DNA from: Candidatus Aquidulcis sp.
Lineage (GTDB): Bacteria; Chloroflexota; Anaerolineae; UBA4142
Assembly (NCBI GenBank): GCA_020723345.1
Contig: DYJA01000023.1
Coordinates: 1 to 64,000, forward strand
Direction of reading: 5' to 3'
DNA length: 64,000 bases
A model generated the notes under the pieces. The model ran no database searches, was not told the origin of the DNA, and was given only the letters and a program-made list of their open reading frames with translations. Below, one piece after another: positions 56,950 through 64,000 of the stretch. Every line of letters begins with the position of its first letter. Position 1 is the first letter of the stretch. Position numbers and translations under genes: made by a program.

Positions 56950-57034
56950 GATAAATGGCAAATCCATCGAAAGGTGGAGACGCAAAGCTACGGGCCTAAG
57001 GTCGCAAGACGATGGCCGCCGGGTTGCCGAAAAG
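56950..57034 (+). ncRNA. Cyclic di-GMP-I (GEMM) riboswitch, copy 1
   Basis: GGCAAATCCATCGAAAGGTGGAGACGCAAAGCTACGGGCCTAAGG...ATGGCCGCCGGGTTGCCG matches the GEMM-I core. Confidence 0.9.
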
Positions 57035-57049
57035 CACGCGCGAATGGTT

Positions 57050-57101
57050 TGATCCTCCTTTGCGTGCCCGCTTCGGTAACCCGAGGCGGGTCTCTTTTTA
57101 A
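57050..57101 (+). terminator. Terminator between the two riboswitch copies
   Basis: CCCGCTTCGGTAACCCGAGGCGGG then TCTCTTTTT. Confidence 0.75.
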
Positions 57102-57123
57102 CAACGTTTCAGTTGCCGCTCCA

Positions 57124-57207
57124 CGATAATGGCAAACCCATCGAAAGGGGGGGACGCAAAGCTACGGGCCTAAGGTCGCAAGACGATGGCCGCCGAGCCG
57201 CCGAATG
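57124..57207 (+). ncRNA. Cyclic di-GMP-I (GEMM) riboswitch, copy 2 (P1 appears weaker)
   Basis: GGCAAACCCATCGAAAGGGGGGGACGCAAAGCTACGGGCCTAAGGTCGCAAGACGATGGCCGCCGAGCCGCCG. Confidence 0.85.
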
Positions 57208-57272
57208 GAGACCAGACACTTGTCGTGACTGATCTTCGCCCTTCGCGGAGTGCACATTTTGAGAGGTGTCTG

Positions 57273-57932
57273 ATGAAACGCAATTTGTTCTTGGCGGTGG
57301 GGGTATTTTGCGCGCTGATCCTCGCGCTCAACGCGCCCGCGGTAATAACCGCCGACTACCCGCTCGCGCCAATTCCGGTAACCGATACGCCGCCAAGCGG
57401 CACGATGACCGGATTTATCCAAGCCGCTGCAATTCCCTCGCTCGATCAATTTTCCGCCGCGCTCAACAAAGGTCAACCTAATATCGTCGCGGGCGCGTAC
57501 GCGCCGAATCTGTTCGCGCTGCGCGTCGTCAAACAGGTCATGGACAATCCCGCGTACGTTTCCCCCATCAACGGCACGGTCACCCAATTCGGGCTTGCCA
57601 ACCAATACGGGACGATTGGCTTGCTCGCGCACAATTATCTTTCCGGCGCGCACTTTTCTAAACTGGCGCTGGGTCAAGAAATCGCTATCGTCAACGGCGA
57701 TGGCGCAGTCCGCCGCTTTGCGGTCACTAGCATCCGTCGTTTCCAGGCGCTCAATCCGAGCAGCCCCTATTCCAACTTTCTCGATCTCGACAACACCGGC
57801 GCGCAACTTTCCAGCACGGATCTCTTCAATCAAATCTATACGGGCAGCAACAAAGTCGTCTTCCAGACGTGCATCAACGCTAACGGCAATTGGTCGTGGG
57901 GGCGTCTCTTCGTCATCGCCACGGCGCGCTAG
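57273..57932 (+). CDS. Secreted sortase-like protein
   Basis: Signal peptide; TIGLLAHNYLSGAHFSKLALGQEIAIVNGDG, VVFQTC, WGRLFVIATAR: His/Cys/Arg arrangement of a sortase fold. Confidence 0.65.
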   Translation: MKRNLFLAVGVFCALILALNAPAVITADYPLAPIPVTDTPPSGTMTGFIQAAAIPSLDQFSAALNKGQPNIVAGAYAPNLFALRVVKQVMDNPAYVSPINGTVTQFGLANQYGTIGLLAHNYLSGAHFSKLALGQEIAIVNGDGAVRRFAVTSIRRFQALNPSSPYSNFLDLDNTGAQLSSTDLFNQIYTGSNKVVFQTCINANGNWSWGRLFVIATAR

Positions 57933-57955
57933 TAACCCATCCCCTTCAACGTGCA

Positions 57956-57998
57956 AGAAACCCGTTCTCTCCGAGTGGAGAAAACGGGTTTCTTGTTT
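57956..57998 (+). terminator. Intrinsic terminator AAGAAACCCGTTCTCTCC / GGAGAAAACGGGTTTCTT
   Basis: Stem-loop after the sortase-like gene; family shared with 21084-21116. Confidence 0.75.
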
Positions 57999-58000
57999 GC

Positions 58001-58558
58001 TCAGCGCGCCGCCAGCACAAATGTCCCCGGATAATCTACCGACGTTTCGGCGCGCCCATTCACAATCGTAGTTGCCACCTCTGACCAATCGCCCAAGCCG
58101 CTCTCAAGTTTCAAGTTCCAATACAAAATCGTTAGGGTACGATTGGCGACCGCTGTAGGCACACTGAACGATATCGTCGCCTTTTTATCCAAACCCCAAT
58201 TCCCGACCAGCGCGTCTCCTTTAATCACATTGATCGCCAGACAAGAAACAAATCGATCACCGCGCGCCAATGTAACCGGCAGAGTTTCTTCCGGCACCGC
58301 TTCGAGAACCGCGATGTCGGCGACGCCGCACGGCAAGCGAACTTGATCGCCGTTCCGCAATTGCATGACGACGGGCGCTTGATCCGCGCGGCACCTCAAT
58401 TCGGCGCGCGGCGTATCGCCGGTGATGGGGATACCCACTGGATTCGGCGCAGCGCAAGCAAACGACAGAACCGCGCAGAGAACTAGCGCGGCGACGACGA
58501 GGACGCGCCCCGGCTTGTTTGCTTGCCGCAGCCAACGATTTTTTCTTTCCGCCATTTT
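58001..58558 (-). CDS. Hypothetical lipoprotein
   Basis: Lipobox VLSFACAAPNP; good coding frame. Confidence 0.6.
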   Translation of the reverse strand, partial: KMAERKNRWLRQANKPGRVLVVAALVLCAVLSFACAAPNPVGIPITGDTPRAELRCRADQAPVVMQLRNGDQVRLPCGVADIAVLEAVPEETLPVTLARGDRFVSCLAINVIKGDALVGNWGLDKKATISFSVPTAVANRTLTILYWNLKLESGLGDWSEVATTIVNGRAETSVDYPGTFVLAAR

Positions 58559-58564
58559 CATTCC

Positions 58565-59314
58565 TCACTTCCGCCGCACCCGATACTCGACGCGCTTGCC
58601 GCTGAGACGACCGAGCGTCTGCTCAAGAATCCACAGCACGATCGCGATCGCGCCGTTGACGATCACCGCCAGCCCCAGCGCGAACGTGAGCGCGTCGAGC
58701 CAATTGCGCGCGAGTGCCACCAGATCCGGCGGGATGCGCGGCGTCCATCCCAGCACAAACAAAATCGCGACGCCCAAGCCGAAAAACGTGATGACCGGTC
58801 CCCACGGCTCGCGGTCCGATTCGCTCGGAATCATCGCGGTACTGACCGCGAAGATCAAGTACAGATCGAGCCAGGTCGTCCAGTCGTTCGAATATTCGCG
58901 CACGCGCTGAAAAAACAGTTCCAGCGACGCGCCGGCTTGCGGCAGCACGTCGAATCCCCACGCCGCGATCAGCCAGATCGCCCCTACGCCGAACGCGAAC
59001 GGCGCGACGCCGATCACACTCTCGCGGAGCGGATCCGTGCGCTCGATGTTCACCGAGCCGAGCGAGACGCGTTTGGCGCGCGGATTCCCTAGCCCGATTT
59101 GAAGATTGCCCGTCCGCACCAACAACAACTTGGCGACGACGTAATGACTCAGTTCGTGCAAAATTACGCCGGGCAGGAGCAAATAGAAAAGCACTCGCAG
59201 CCCGCAGCCCGCGTTGCCCGTCAACGCCAGCGCGAATCCTTGAATATGTTGGTGCAACCACCGCTGAAGCAGGATGGTCAGCACGAAGACGATGAGAAAG
59301 AGGAGAATGGACAT
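58565..59314 (-). CDS. Membrane protein with HExxH (M50-like) motif
   Basis: LPGVILHELSHYVVAKLL; several TM segments. Confidence 0.6.
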   Translation of the reverse strand: MSILLFLIVFVLTILLQRWLHQHIQGFALALTGNAGCGLRVLFYLLLPGVILHELSHYVVAKLLLVRTGNLQIGLGNPRAKRVSLGSVNIERTDPLRESVIGVAPFAFGVGAIWLIAAWGFDVLPQAGASLELFFQRVREYSNDWTTWLDLYLIFAVSTAMIPSESDREPWGPVITFFGLGVAILFVLGWTPRIPPDLVALARNWLDALTFALGLAVIVNGAIAIVLWILEQTLGRLSGKRVEYRVRRK

Positions 59315-59321
59315 TTATACG

Positions 59322-59380
59322 CGACGGAACACGCAACACGCATCACGCTCTCTGCCGTGTTCCGTGTTGCGTATTCCGTT
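59322..59380. repeat. Heptad inverted pair (CACGCAA)3 / (CGTGTTC)n
   Basis: CACG at 59330, 59337, 59344; CGT at 59356, 59363, 59370, 59377. Confidence 0.85.
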
Positions 59381-60148
59381 TTACTCGACGGCGGCTTTAC
59401 AAATCGCGATGAAATCCGCCGCGACGAGACTTGCGCCGCCGACGAGCGCGCCGTCGATCTCCGGCTGCGCGAAAAATTCGGCGACGTTTTTCGGCGTGAC
59501 GCTGCCGCCGTACTGCACACGGATCGCCTGCGCGGTCGCTTCGTCGTACAGATCGGCGAGCGCGCCGCGGATCGTCAAGCCGATCACCGCGTTCGCGCCG
59601 GGTCCGCTCGCGGCTTTGCCGGTGCCAATCGCCCAAATCGGTTCGTATGCGATGACGATGCCGCGCGCGTCGTCGCGCGAAATTTCCTTGAATGCCGCGC
59701 GCACTTGCGCGCCGACGACGGCTTGGGTTTGTCCCGCTTCGTTCTGCTGCAAATTCTCGCCGACGCACACAATCGGTATCAAGTGGTGCGCGAGCGCGGC
59801 TTGTACCTTCTTGTTCACGCTCTCGTCCGTTTCGCCAAAATATTGCCGTCGTTCCGAATGACCGATAATCACATAATCGCACACTTCGTTCAGCATCGTC
59901 GGCGCGACTTCGCCCGTGAACGCGCCCTTGACTTCCCAAAACAGATTCTGCGCGCCAACTTTGATCGGCGTGTCCTTAACCAGCGCGGCGACTTGTGGAA
60001 TCGCGATAAACGGCGGACACAAGACGACTTGCGCCTTGCCGCTCGCCGCGACGCGCGTCAATTCGTCGCGCAGCGCGTTGACCAGTTCGCGCGCCTCCGC
60101 AATCGTCTTGTTCATTTTCCAGTTACCGGCTACGATCGGTGTTCGCAT
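59381..60148 (-). CDS. tpiA: Triosephosphate isomerase
   Basis: RTPIVAGNWKMNKT; VIIGHSERRQYF; AYEPIWAIGTGKAASGP; VQYGGSVTPKN. Confidence 0.98.
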   Translation of the reverse strand: MRTPIVAGNWKMNKTIAEARELVNALRDELTRVAASGKAQVVLCPPFIAIPQVAALVKDTPIKVGAQNLFWEVKGAFTGEVAPTMLNEVCDYVIIGHSERRQYFGETDESVNKKVQAALAHHLIPIVCVGENLQQNEAGQTQAVVGAQVRAAFKEISRDDARGIVIAYEPIWAIGTGKAASGPGANAVIGLTIRGALADLYDEATAQAIRVQYGGSVTPKNVAEFFAQPEIDGALVGGASLVAADFIAICKAAVE

Positions 60149-60167
60149 TCAACCCCCAGGGTTCAGA

Positions 60168-60238
60168 GTTCAGTATTCAGTGTTCAGTATTCAGCGTTCA
60201 GATGACTGAATACTGAACACTGGATACTGAATACTGCT
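60168..60238. repeat. Heptad inverted pair (GTATTCA)4 / (CTGAATA)4
   Basis: CAGTATTCAGTGTTCAGTATTCAGCGTTCAGATGACTGAATACTGAACACTGGATACTGAATACTG. Confidence 0.95.
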
Positions 60239-60925
60239 TTAGTGATCTGCGATCCAGCGCAAGTGCCACGCGTACGCGGCAATCGCCAGCGTCCACAAGT
60301 ACAGTCCGCGCCCGTACACGTGTAAGCCCAGCAAACCCTGTTGCGCTGCGGGCGTGATTTCGAGATGATAGAGATCGAGCAAGAACAGCGCGCCGCCGAC
60401 GAATAGAATGATCAGTCCCACGCCCAGCGATGCCGTAATCACTTTGAGCGGCTGAACATGATCGGGTGTTTGGTAGAGAAAAGTCACGTGGCGGACGTAC
60501 AACAACAAGCCGTGAAAAAAAATCATGGCAAAAAAAGTGTACACGTAAACATCGCGCAACAGCGTATAACTCGCGACCAAATCGAAATTCGCCAGATACA
60601 ATAGCAACCCAAATTCAATCACGTTGAGCGCAATCGTGATCCCGATCGACCAGATGGTCACATTGCTGAACACACCCCACGCGCGCGGATGATCCCAAGT
60701 ATCGCGCACCAACAACGGCGGCACGAAAAACGAAATGAGATAACCGACGAGAGCCAGCAAGGTCATCGTCACGATCAGCGTCAACGCTTCGTCGAAAGAG
60801 CGGCGGGACCAAAAATTGTAACTTGCCCACCCCAGTTCGGCGTACATCAGCGCCAAGCCCACCGACGAGAGAACCGCAAACGGACGATGTTGCTTCAAGA
60901 TGGGCCACAGAGCGAGTGCGGACAC
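60239..60925 (-). CDS. Hypothetical multi-TM membrane protein
   Basis: Hydrophobic segments, plausible coding. Confidence 0.6.
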   Translation of the reverse strand: MSALALWPILKQHRPFAVLSSVGLALMYAELGWASYNFWSRRSFDEALTLIVTMTLLALVGYLISFFVPPLLVRDTWDHPRAWGVFSNVTIWSIGITIALNVIEFGLLLYLANFDLVASYTLLRDVYVYTFFAMIFFHGLLLYVRHVTFLYQTPDHVQPLKVITASLGVGLIILFVGGALFLLDLYHLEITPAAQQGLLGLHVYGRGLYLWTLAIAAYAWHLRWIADH

Positions 60926-61021
60926 GCCAACCTCCTACGCGGCATTATAGCATCGACGCGGCGAAAAACAAAAACGGGCAAACCGCTTGCGCGATTCGCC
61001 CGCTCTCGGCTGGCAACTGTT

Positions 61022-61396
61022 TTATGCGGACGGGGCGCGTTTGGCTTTCTCGGCTTCCAAGCGCGCCATTAATTCATCGCGCTTTTTCGCGGCGGCTTGC
61101 TTGCCTTCATCCAACGCGTCCTGCAATCGCTCGCGTTGCTCTTCCAGCGCAAGTCGACCGCGTTCCTGCGCCTCCGCCGCGCGCTGACGCGCATCGGCTG
61201 CCAATTCTTCGGCGCGCTTGCGACCCTGCTCGGACAATTCCGTGGCGCGTCCTTTCAATTCGATGCCCCGCTCGCGAATTTGCTCACGCGTTTCCTCGCC
61301 GGATTGCGGCGCCAACAAGAGCGCCGCGGCAGCGCCGACGACCGCACCCAGCAGAAAACCCGTCAAGAATTCCCAACCCCGACTGTCATCTGACAT
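61022..61396 (-). CDS. YtxH-domain protein
   Basis: FLTGFLLGAVVGAAAALLLAPQSGEETREQIRERG then Lys/Glu/Ala coiled-coil. Confidence 0.85.
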   Translation of the reverse strand: MSDDSRGWEFLTGFLLGAVVGAAAALLLAPQSGEETREQIRERGIELKGRATELSEQGRKRAEELAADARQRAAEAQERGRLALEEQRERLQDALDEGKQAAAKKRDELMARLEAEKAKRAPSA

Positions 61397-61466
61397 TGAT
61401 GTGCTCCTTTCCCTCACGCGACTCGCGCGTAATTTATTGAACGTTACTCGATGGATCGACGATCAT

Positions 61467-61799
61467 TCATCTGTGTTTTGTCAAAATCCGCAGAGCTTGC
61501 GCGACGCCCGATACAAAACCCGACGCGCGCACCATCGGGTTGACGAACGTGTCGCTCACAAACACCGTCGTACCGCGCACCGTGCGCGCGGTTTCATCGG
61601 CGGATTCCAGGATCGGCTTGATTTCTTCGCGCAGCAATTTCGCCAAGTTCCGAATTTCCCAGACCAAAACGATCAGCACAGCGCCGATGATCAGCGACTC
61701 GACGGCGAGCAGGATGATTGCCAGATCGCGCACTAGAGCCACGGTGACTTGTACCTCACTTTCGCCAGCGATTATAACACAGTTTACAACAACGCGCAA
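61467..61799 (-). CDS. Small membrane protein, DUF948-like
   Basis: Single TM then EIRNLAKLLREEIKPILESADETARTVRGTT; pairs with YtxH. Confidence 0.55.
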   Translation of the reverse strand: MRVVVNCVIIAGESEVQVTVALVRDLAIILLAVESLIIGAVLIVLVWEIRNLAKLLREEIKPILESADETARTVRGTTVFVSDTFVNPMVRASGFVSGVAQALRILTKHR

Positions 61800-61829
61800 T
61801 CGTCGGGTGGGACAATTTTGAAAATTGCC

Positions 61830-62081
61830 CTACGCGCGCCGCCAGACGCGCATCGTCCACAAACCCAGCCAACTGACAACCGTTCCCTCCACCACGCGCA
61901 ATTCGCCGATGTTGAAGATCGCGAGTCCCAGCAATCCCGCGACCCAGTGTCCCAGGAAGAATGCGCCGATACTCACCAGCCAATAGAAAACCAGGCGCAG
62001 CCATCCGCGTCCAAAGATTACGTAGAAGGCAAATCCGTAGAGTGAGGCGAGAACAAAACCGAAAATGGTTGCAGGTGACAT
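61830..62081 (-). CDS. Hypothetical small membrane protein
   Basis: 83 aa with three hydrophobic segments. Confidence 0.5.
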   Translation of the reverse strand: MSPATIFGFVLASLYGFAFYVIFGRGWLRLVFYWLVSIGAFFLGHWVAGLLGLAIFNIGELRVVEGTVVSWLGLWTMRVWRRA

Positions 62082-62118
62082 GGCTACGTAGTCGACTAGT
62101 CAATCAGGCAATCAGTAG

Positions 62119-63327
62119 TCAGTTGGCTGATCGCCCGATTGCCTGGTCACTGGTTGCCTGAATTGTCCCGCCGCCGAGACATACATCGCCATCATAAAAC
62201 ACGACGGCTTGCCCCGGCGTAATGTCGCGCAGAGGATCATCGAAAACGACGCGCGCCGTTGTCCCTTCCCCGGACGGAATCGGGGAAGGGTTAGGGTGGG
62301 AGTCTCCCTCCCCTGACCAAGTCGGGGGAGGGTTGGGGTGGGGGTAAATCATCGCGGCAACTTCGCTTGCGCGATACCTGATCTTCGCGGTGACACGCGT
62401 TTCGCCGCGCGGTGGTTCGCCTGCGATCCAATTCACCGCGCCCGCGATCAGTTCGCGCTTGCCCAATTCCTCCGCGCGCCCGACGATCACGCGGTTGCGC
62501 GCCGCGTCCAGCGCGATGACGAACAGCGGCTCGCCGACCGCGATGCCCAAGCCCTTGCGCTGACCGATCGTGTAATTCGCCAATCCATCGTGCCGCGCCA
62601 CAACATTGCCGCGCGTGTCCACAATGTCGCCGGGTTGCAACGCGTTCGGCATGTTCCGCCGCAAAAAATTTCGATAGTCGCCGTCCGCGACGAAACACAA
62701 ATCCTGGCTCTCGGCTTTCTCCGACACGCGCAGATCGAACTTGCGCGCGAGTTCGCGCGTCTCCTCTTTCGTGTAACTGCCGAGCGGAAACAGCACGCGC
62801 GCCAAATGCGCTTGGTTCAACAAACAAAGCGCGTACGATTGATCCTTTTTCGCGTCCACGCCGCGCAACAATTCAAATCTGCCCCCGCGCTCGCGCACGC
62901 GCGCGTAATGTCCCGTCGCCAAAAAATCCGCGCCGAGCGCGCGCGCTTTATCGAGCAACACGCCAAACTTGAGCGCGCGATTGCATTCCAAGCACGGATT
63001 CGGCGTGACGCCACGCGCGTAACTCGCGACGAAATAATCCACGACGCGCGTTTTGAACTCGGCTTCAAAGTTGAGCAGATAAAACGGGATACCCAGTTTC
63101 GCGCACACCGCGCGCGCGTCGGCAACGGATTCGGGAGAGCAACAGCGGTTACCCCCATCCCCATCCCTTCCCCCGTCCAACAGGGGAAGGGTGAACAGCG
63201 GAGGTTCGCTCCACAACCGCATCATCATCCCGATGACATTGTAACCGCGCTCGACCAAGAGCGCGGCAACTGTCGAACTATCTACGCCGCCGCTCAGCGC
63301 GACGACGACGGTTTGCCCATTCATCAT
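62119..63327 (-). CDS. mnmA: tRNA-specific 2-thiouridylase MnmA with repeat-encoded insertions
   Basis: VVVALSGGVDSSTVAALL; NPCLECNRALKFG; ATGHYARV; QSQDLCFVADGDYRNFLRR; insertions LLDGGRDGDGGN and PHPNPPPTWSGEGDSHPNPSPIPSGEG. Confidence 0.95.
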   Translation of the reverse strand: MMNGQTVVVALSGGVDSSTVAALLVERGYNVIGMMMRLWSEPPLFTLPLLDGGRDGDGGNRCCSPESVADARAVCAKLGIPFYLLNFEAEFKTRVVDYFVASYARGVTPNPCLECNRALKFGVLLDKARALGADFLATGHYARVRERGGRFELLRGVDAKKDQSYALCLLNQAHLARVLFPLGSYTKEETRELARKFDLRVSEKAESQDLCFVADGDYRNFLRRNMPNALQPGDIVDTRGNVVARHDGLANYTIGQRKGLGIAVGEPLFVIALDAARNRVIVGRAEELGKRELIAGAVNWIAGEPPRGETRVTAKIRYRASEVAAMIYPHPNPPPTWSGEGDSHPNPSPIPSGEGTTARVVFDDPLRDITPGQAVVFYDGDVCLGGGTIQATSDQAIGRSAN

Positions 63328-63764
63328 GTATTTCCGCTCTTTAACTTGGGGTGGGCTTGACGATGGGTAACTATTGCTACGATCTCTTCAGCACACAACT
63401 CGACGTCGTTTTTTACTTCGTGCTGCCACACACGGATGACCTGCCAACCCATCCGACGCAACTTGGCGAAATTTCGTCGGTCACGTTGACGATTTTCACT
63501 GATCTTGTTCTTCCAGAAAGCAGTCAGTTTTCGTTGCCAAGATGGGAAACGATAGCCATGCCAAAAATCACCATCCACAAATACAGCCACCATCTCTTCG
63601 ACAAAAACGATATCCGGCGTTCCCGGAAGTGCCTTGATGTGTTTACGAAATCGCAGTCCTCTTCTTCGCAAAGCGGATCCAACTGCTTTCTCCAGAGGAC
63701 CGTTTTTGAGCTTGACATTAGCCATCGCCCGATGACGTTGTTCAAGTGTTAAATGGTCAACCAT
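63324..63764 (-). CDS. vsr: Very short patch repair endonuclease (Vsr)
   Basis: RHRAMANVKLKNGPLEKAVGSALRRRGLRFRKHIKALPGTPDIVFVEEMVAVFVDGDFWHGY. Confidence 0.92.
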   Translation of the reverse strand: MVDHLTLEQRHRAMANVKLKNGPLEKAVGSALRRRGLRFRKHIKALPGTPDIVFVEEMVAVFVDGDFWHGYRFPSWQRKLTAFWKNKISENRQRDRRNFAKLRRMGWQVIRVWQHEVKNDVELCAEEIVAIVTHRQAHPKLKSGNT

Positions 63765-63779
63765 ATCGTAACATGATGC

Positions 63780-64000
63780 TCAAAGATCAAGATGTTTTGC
63801 AATGCTTTGCGCGATGACCCGTGCTAGTCGTACCGGCACAGCATTACCAATATGTCTGGCCAGAGTACCAATCGAAAAATCTTCGTTCTCGACGAAACGA
63901 TAGTTCCGTGGAAAGGTTTGCAAGAGCGCCCCCTCTCTTAGCGAAATCGCTCGATCTTGATCGGGATGTCCAAAGCGTCCGCTTCCGATGCCATGAAACT
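63780..64000 (-). CDS. C5-cytosine DNA methyltransferase, C-terminal part (runs off the window)
   Basis: Own translation of the minus strand: FHGIGSGRFGHPDQDRAISLREGALLQTFPRNYRFVENEDFSIGTLARHIGNAVPVRLARVIAQSIAKHLDL*. Confidence 0.85.
   Translation of the reverse strand, partial: FHGIGSGRFGHPDQDRAISLREGALLQTFPRNYRFVENEDFSIGTLARHIGNAVPVRLARVIAQSIAKHLDL

Overview
64-kb, high-GC chromosomal window. Gene content (alternative complex III-type operon, SpoVS, DUF4349, VWA lipoprotein, recA-recX-rny-spoVS order) suggests a Chloroflexota-like bacterium; this is an inference, no taxonomic search was run. About 55 genes are supportable. They include a glycolate/D-lactate oxidation cluster with a LarA-like protein and a fused GlcD-GlcE, pyruvate:ferredoxin oxidoreductase, recA/recX/rny/spoVS, a DUF4062-NACHT-HEAT protein next to a Phd/PIN toxin-antitoxin pair, an ACIII operon with a DUF3341-cytochrome c fusion, a tandem c-di-GMP-I (GEMM) riboswitch upstream of a sortase-like gene, and a Vsr/C5-methyltransferase pair cut by the window end. 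The strongest unexplained signal is a set of more than 12 short arrays, mostly intergenic, with different consensus sequences but a strict 7-nt period (a few have 10 nt). They usually form inverted pairs, sometimes sit in frame inside genes, and in two cases bracket a whole gene (a four-helix-bundle/S23-type gene and an xdhC-like gene). Also notable: promoter-leader-terminator arrangements in front of a SWIM-motif gene and a cold-shock gene, an ECF-sigma-like/TM/CARDB-like fusion, and a SOS-box-containing recA promoter. No transposase, CRISPR array, rRNA or tRNA was recognised.
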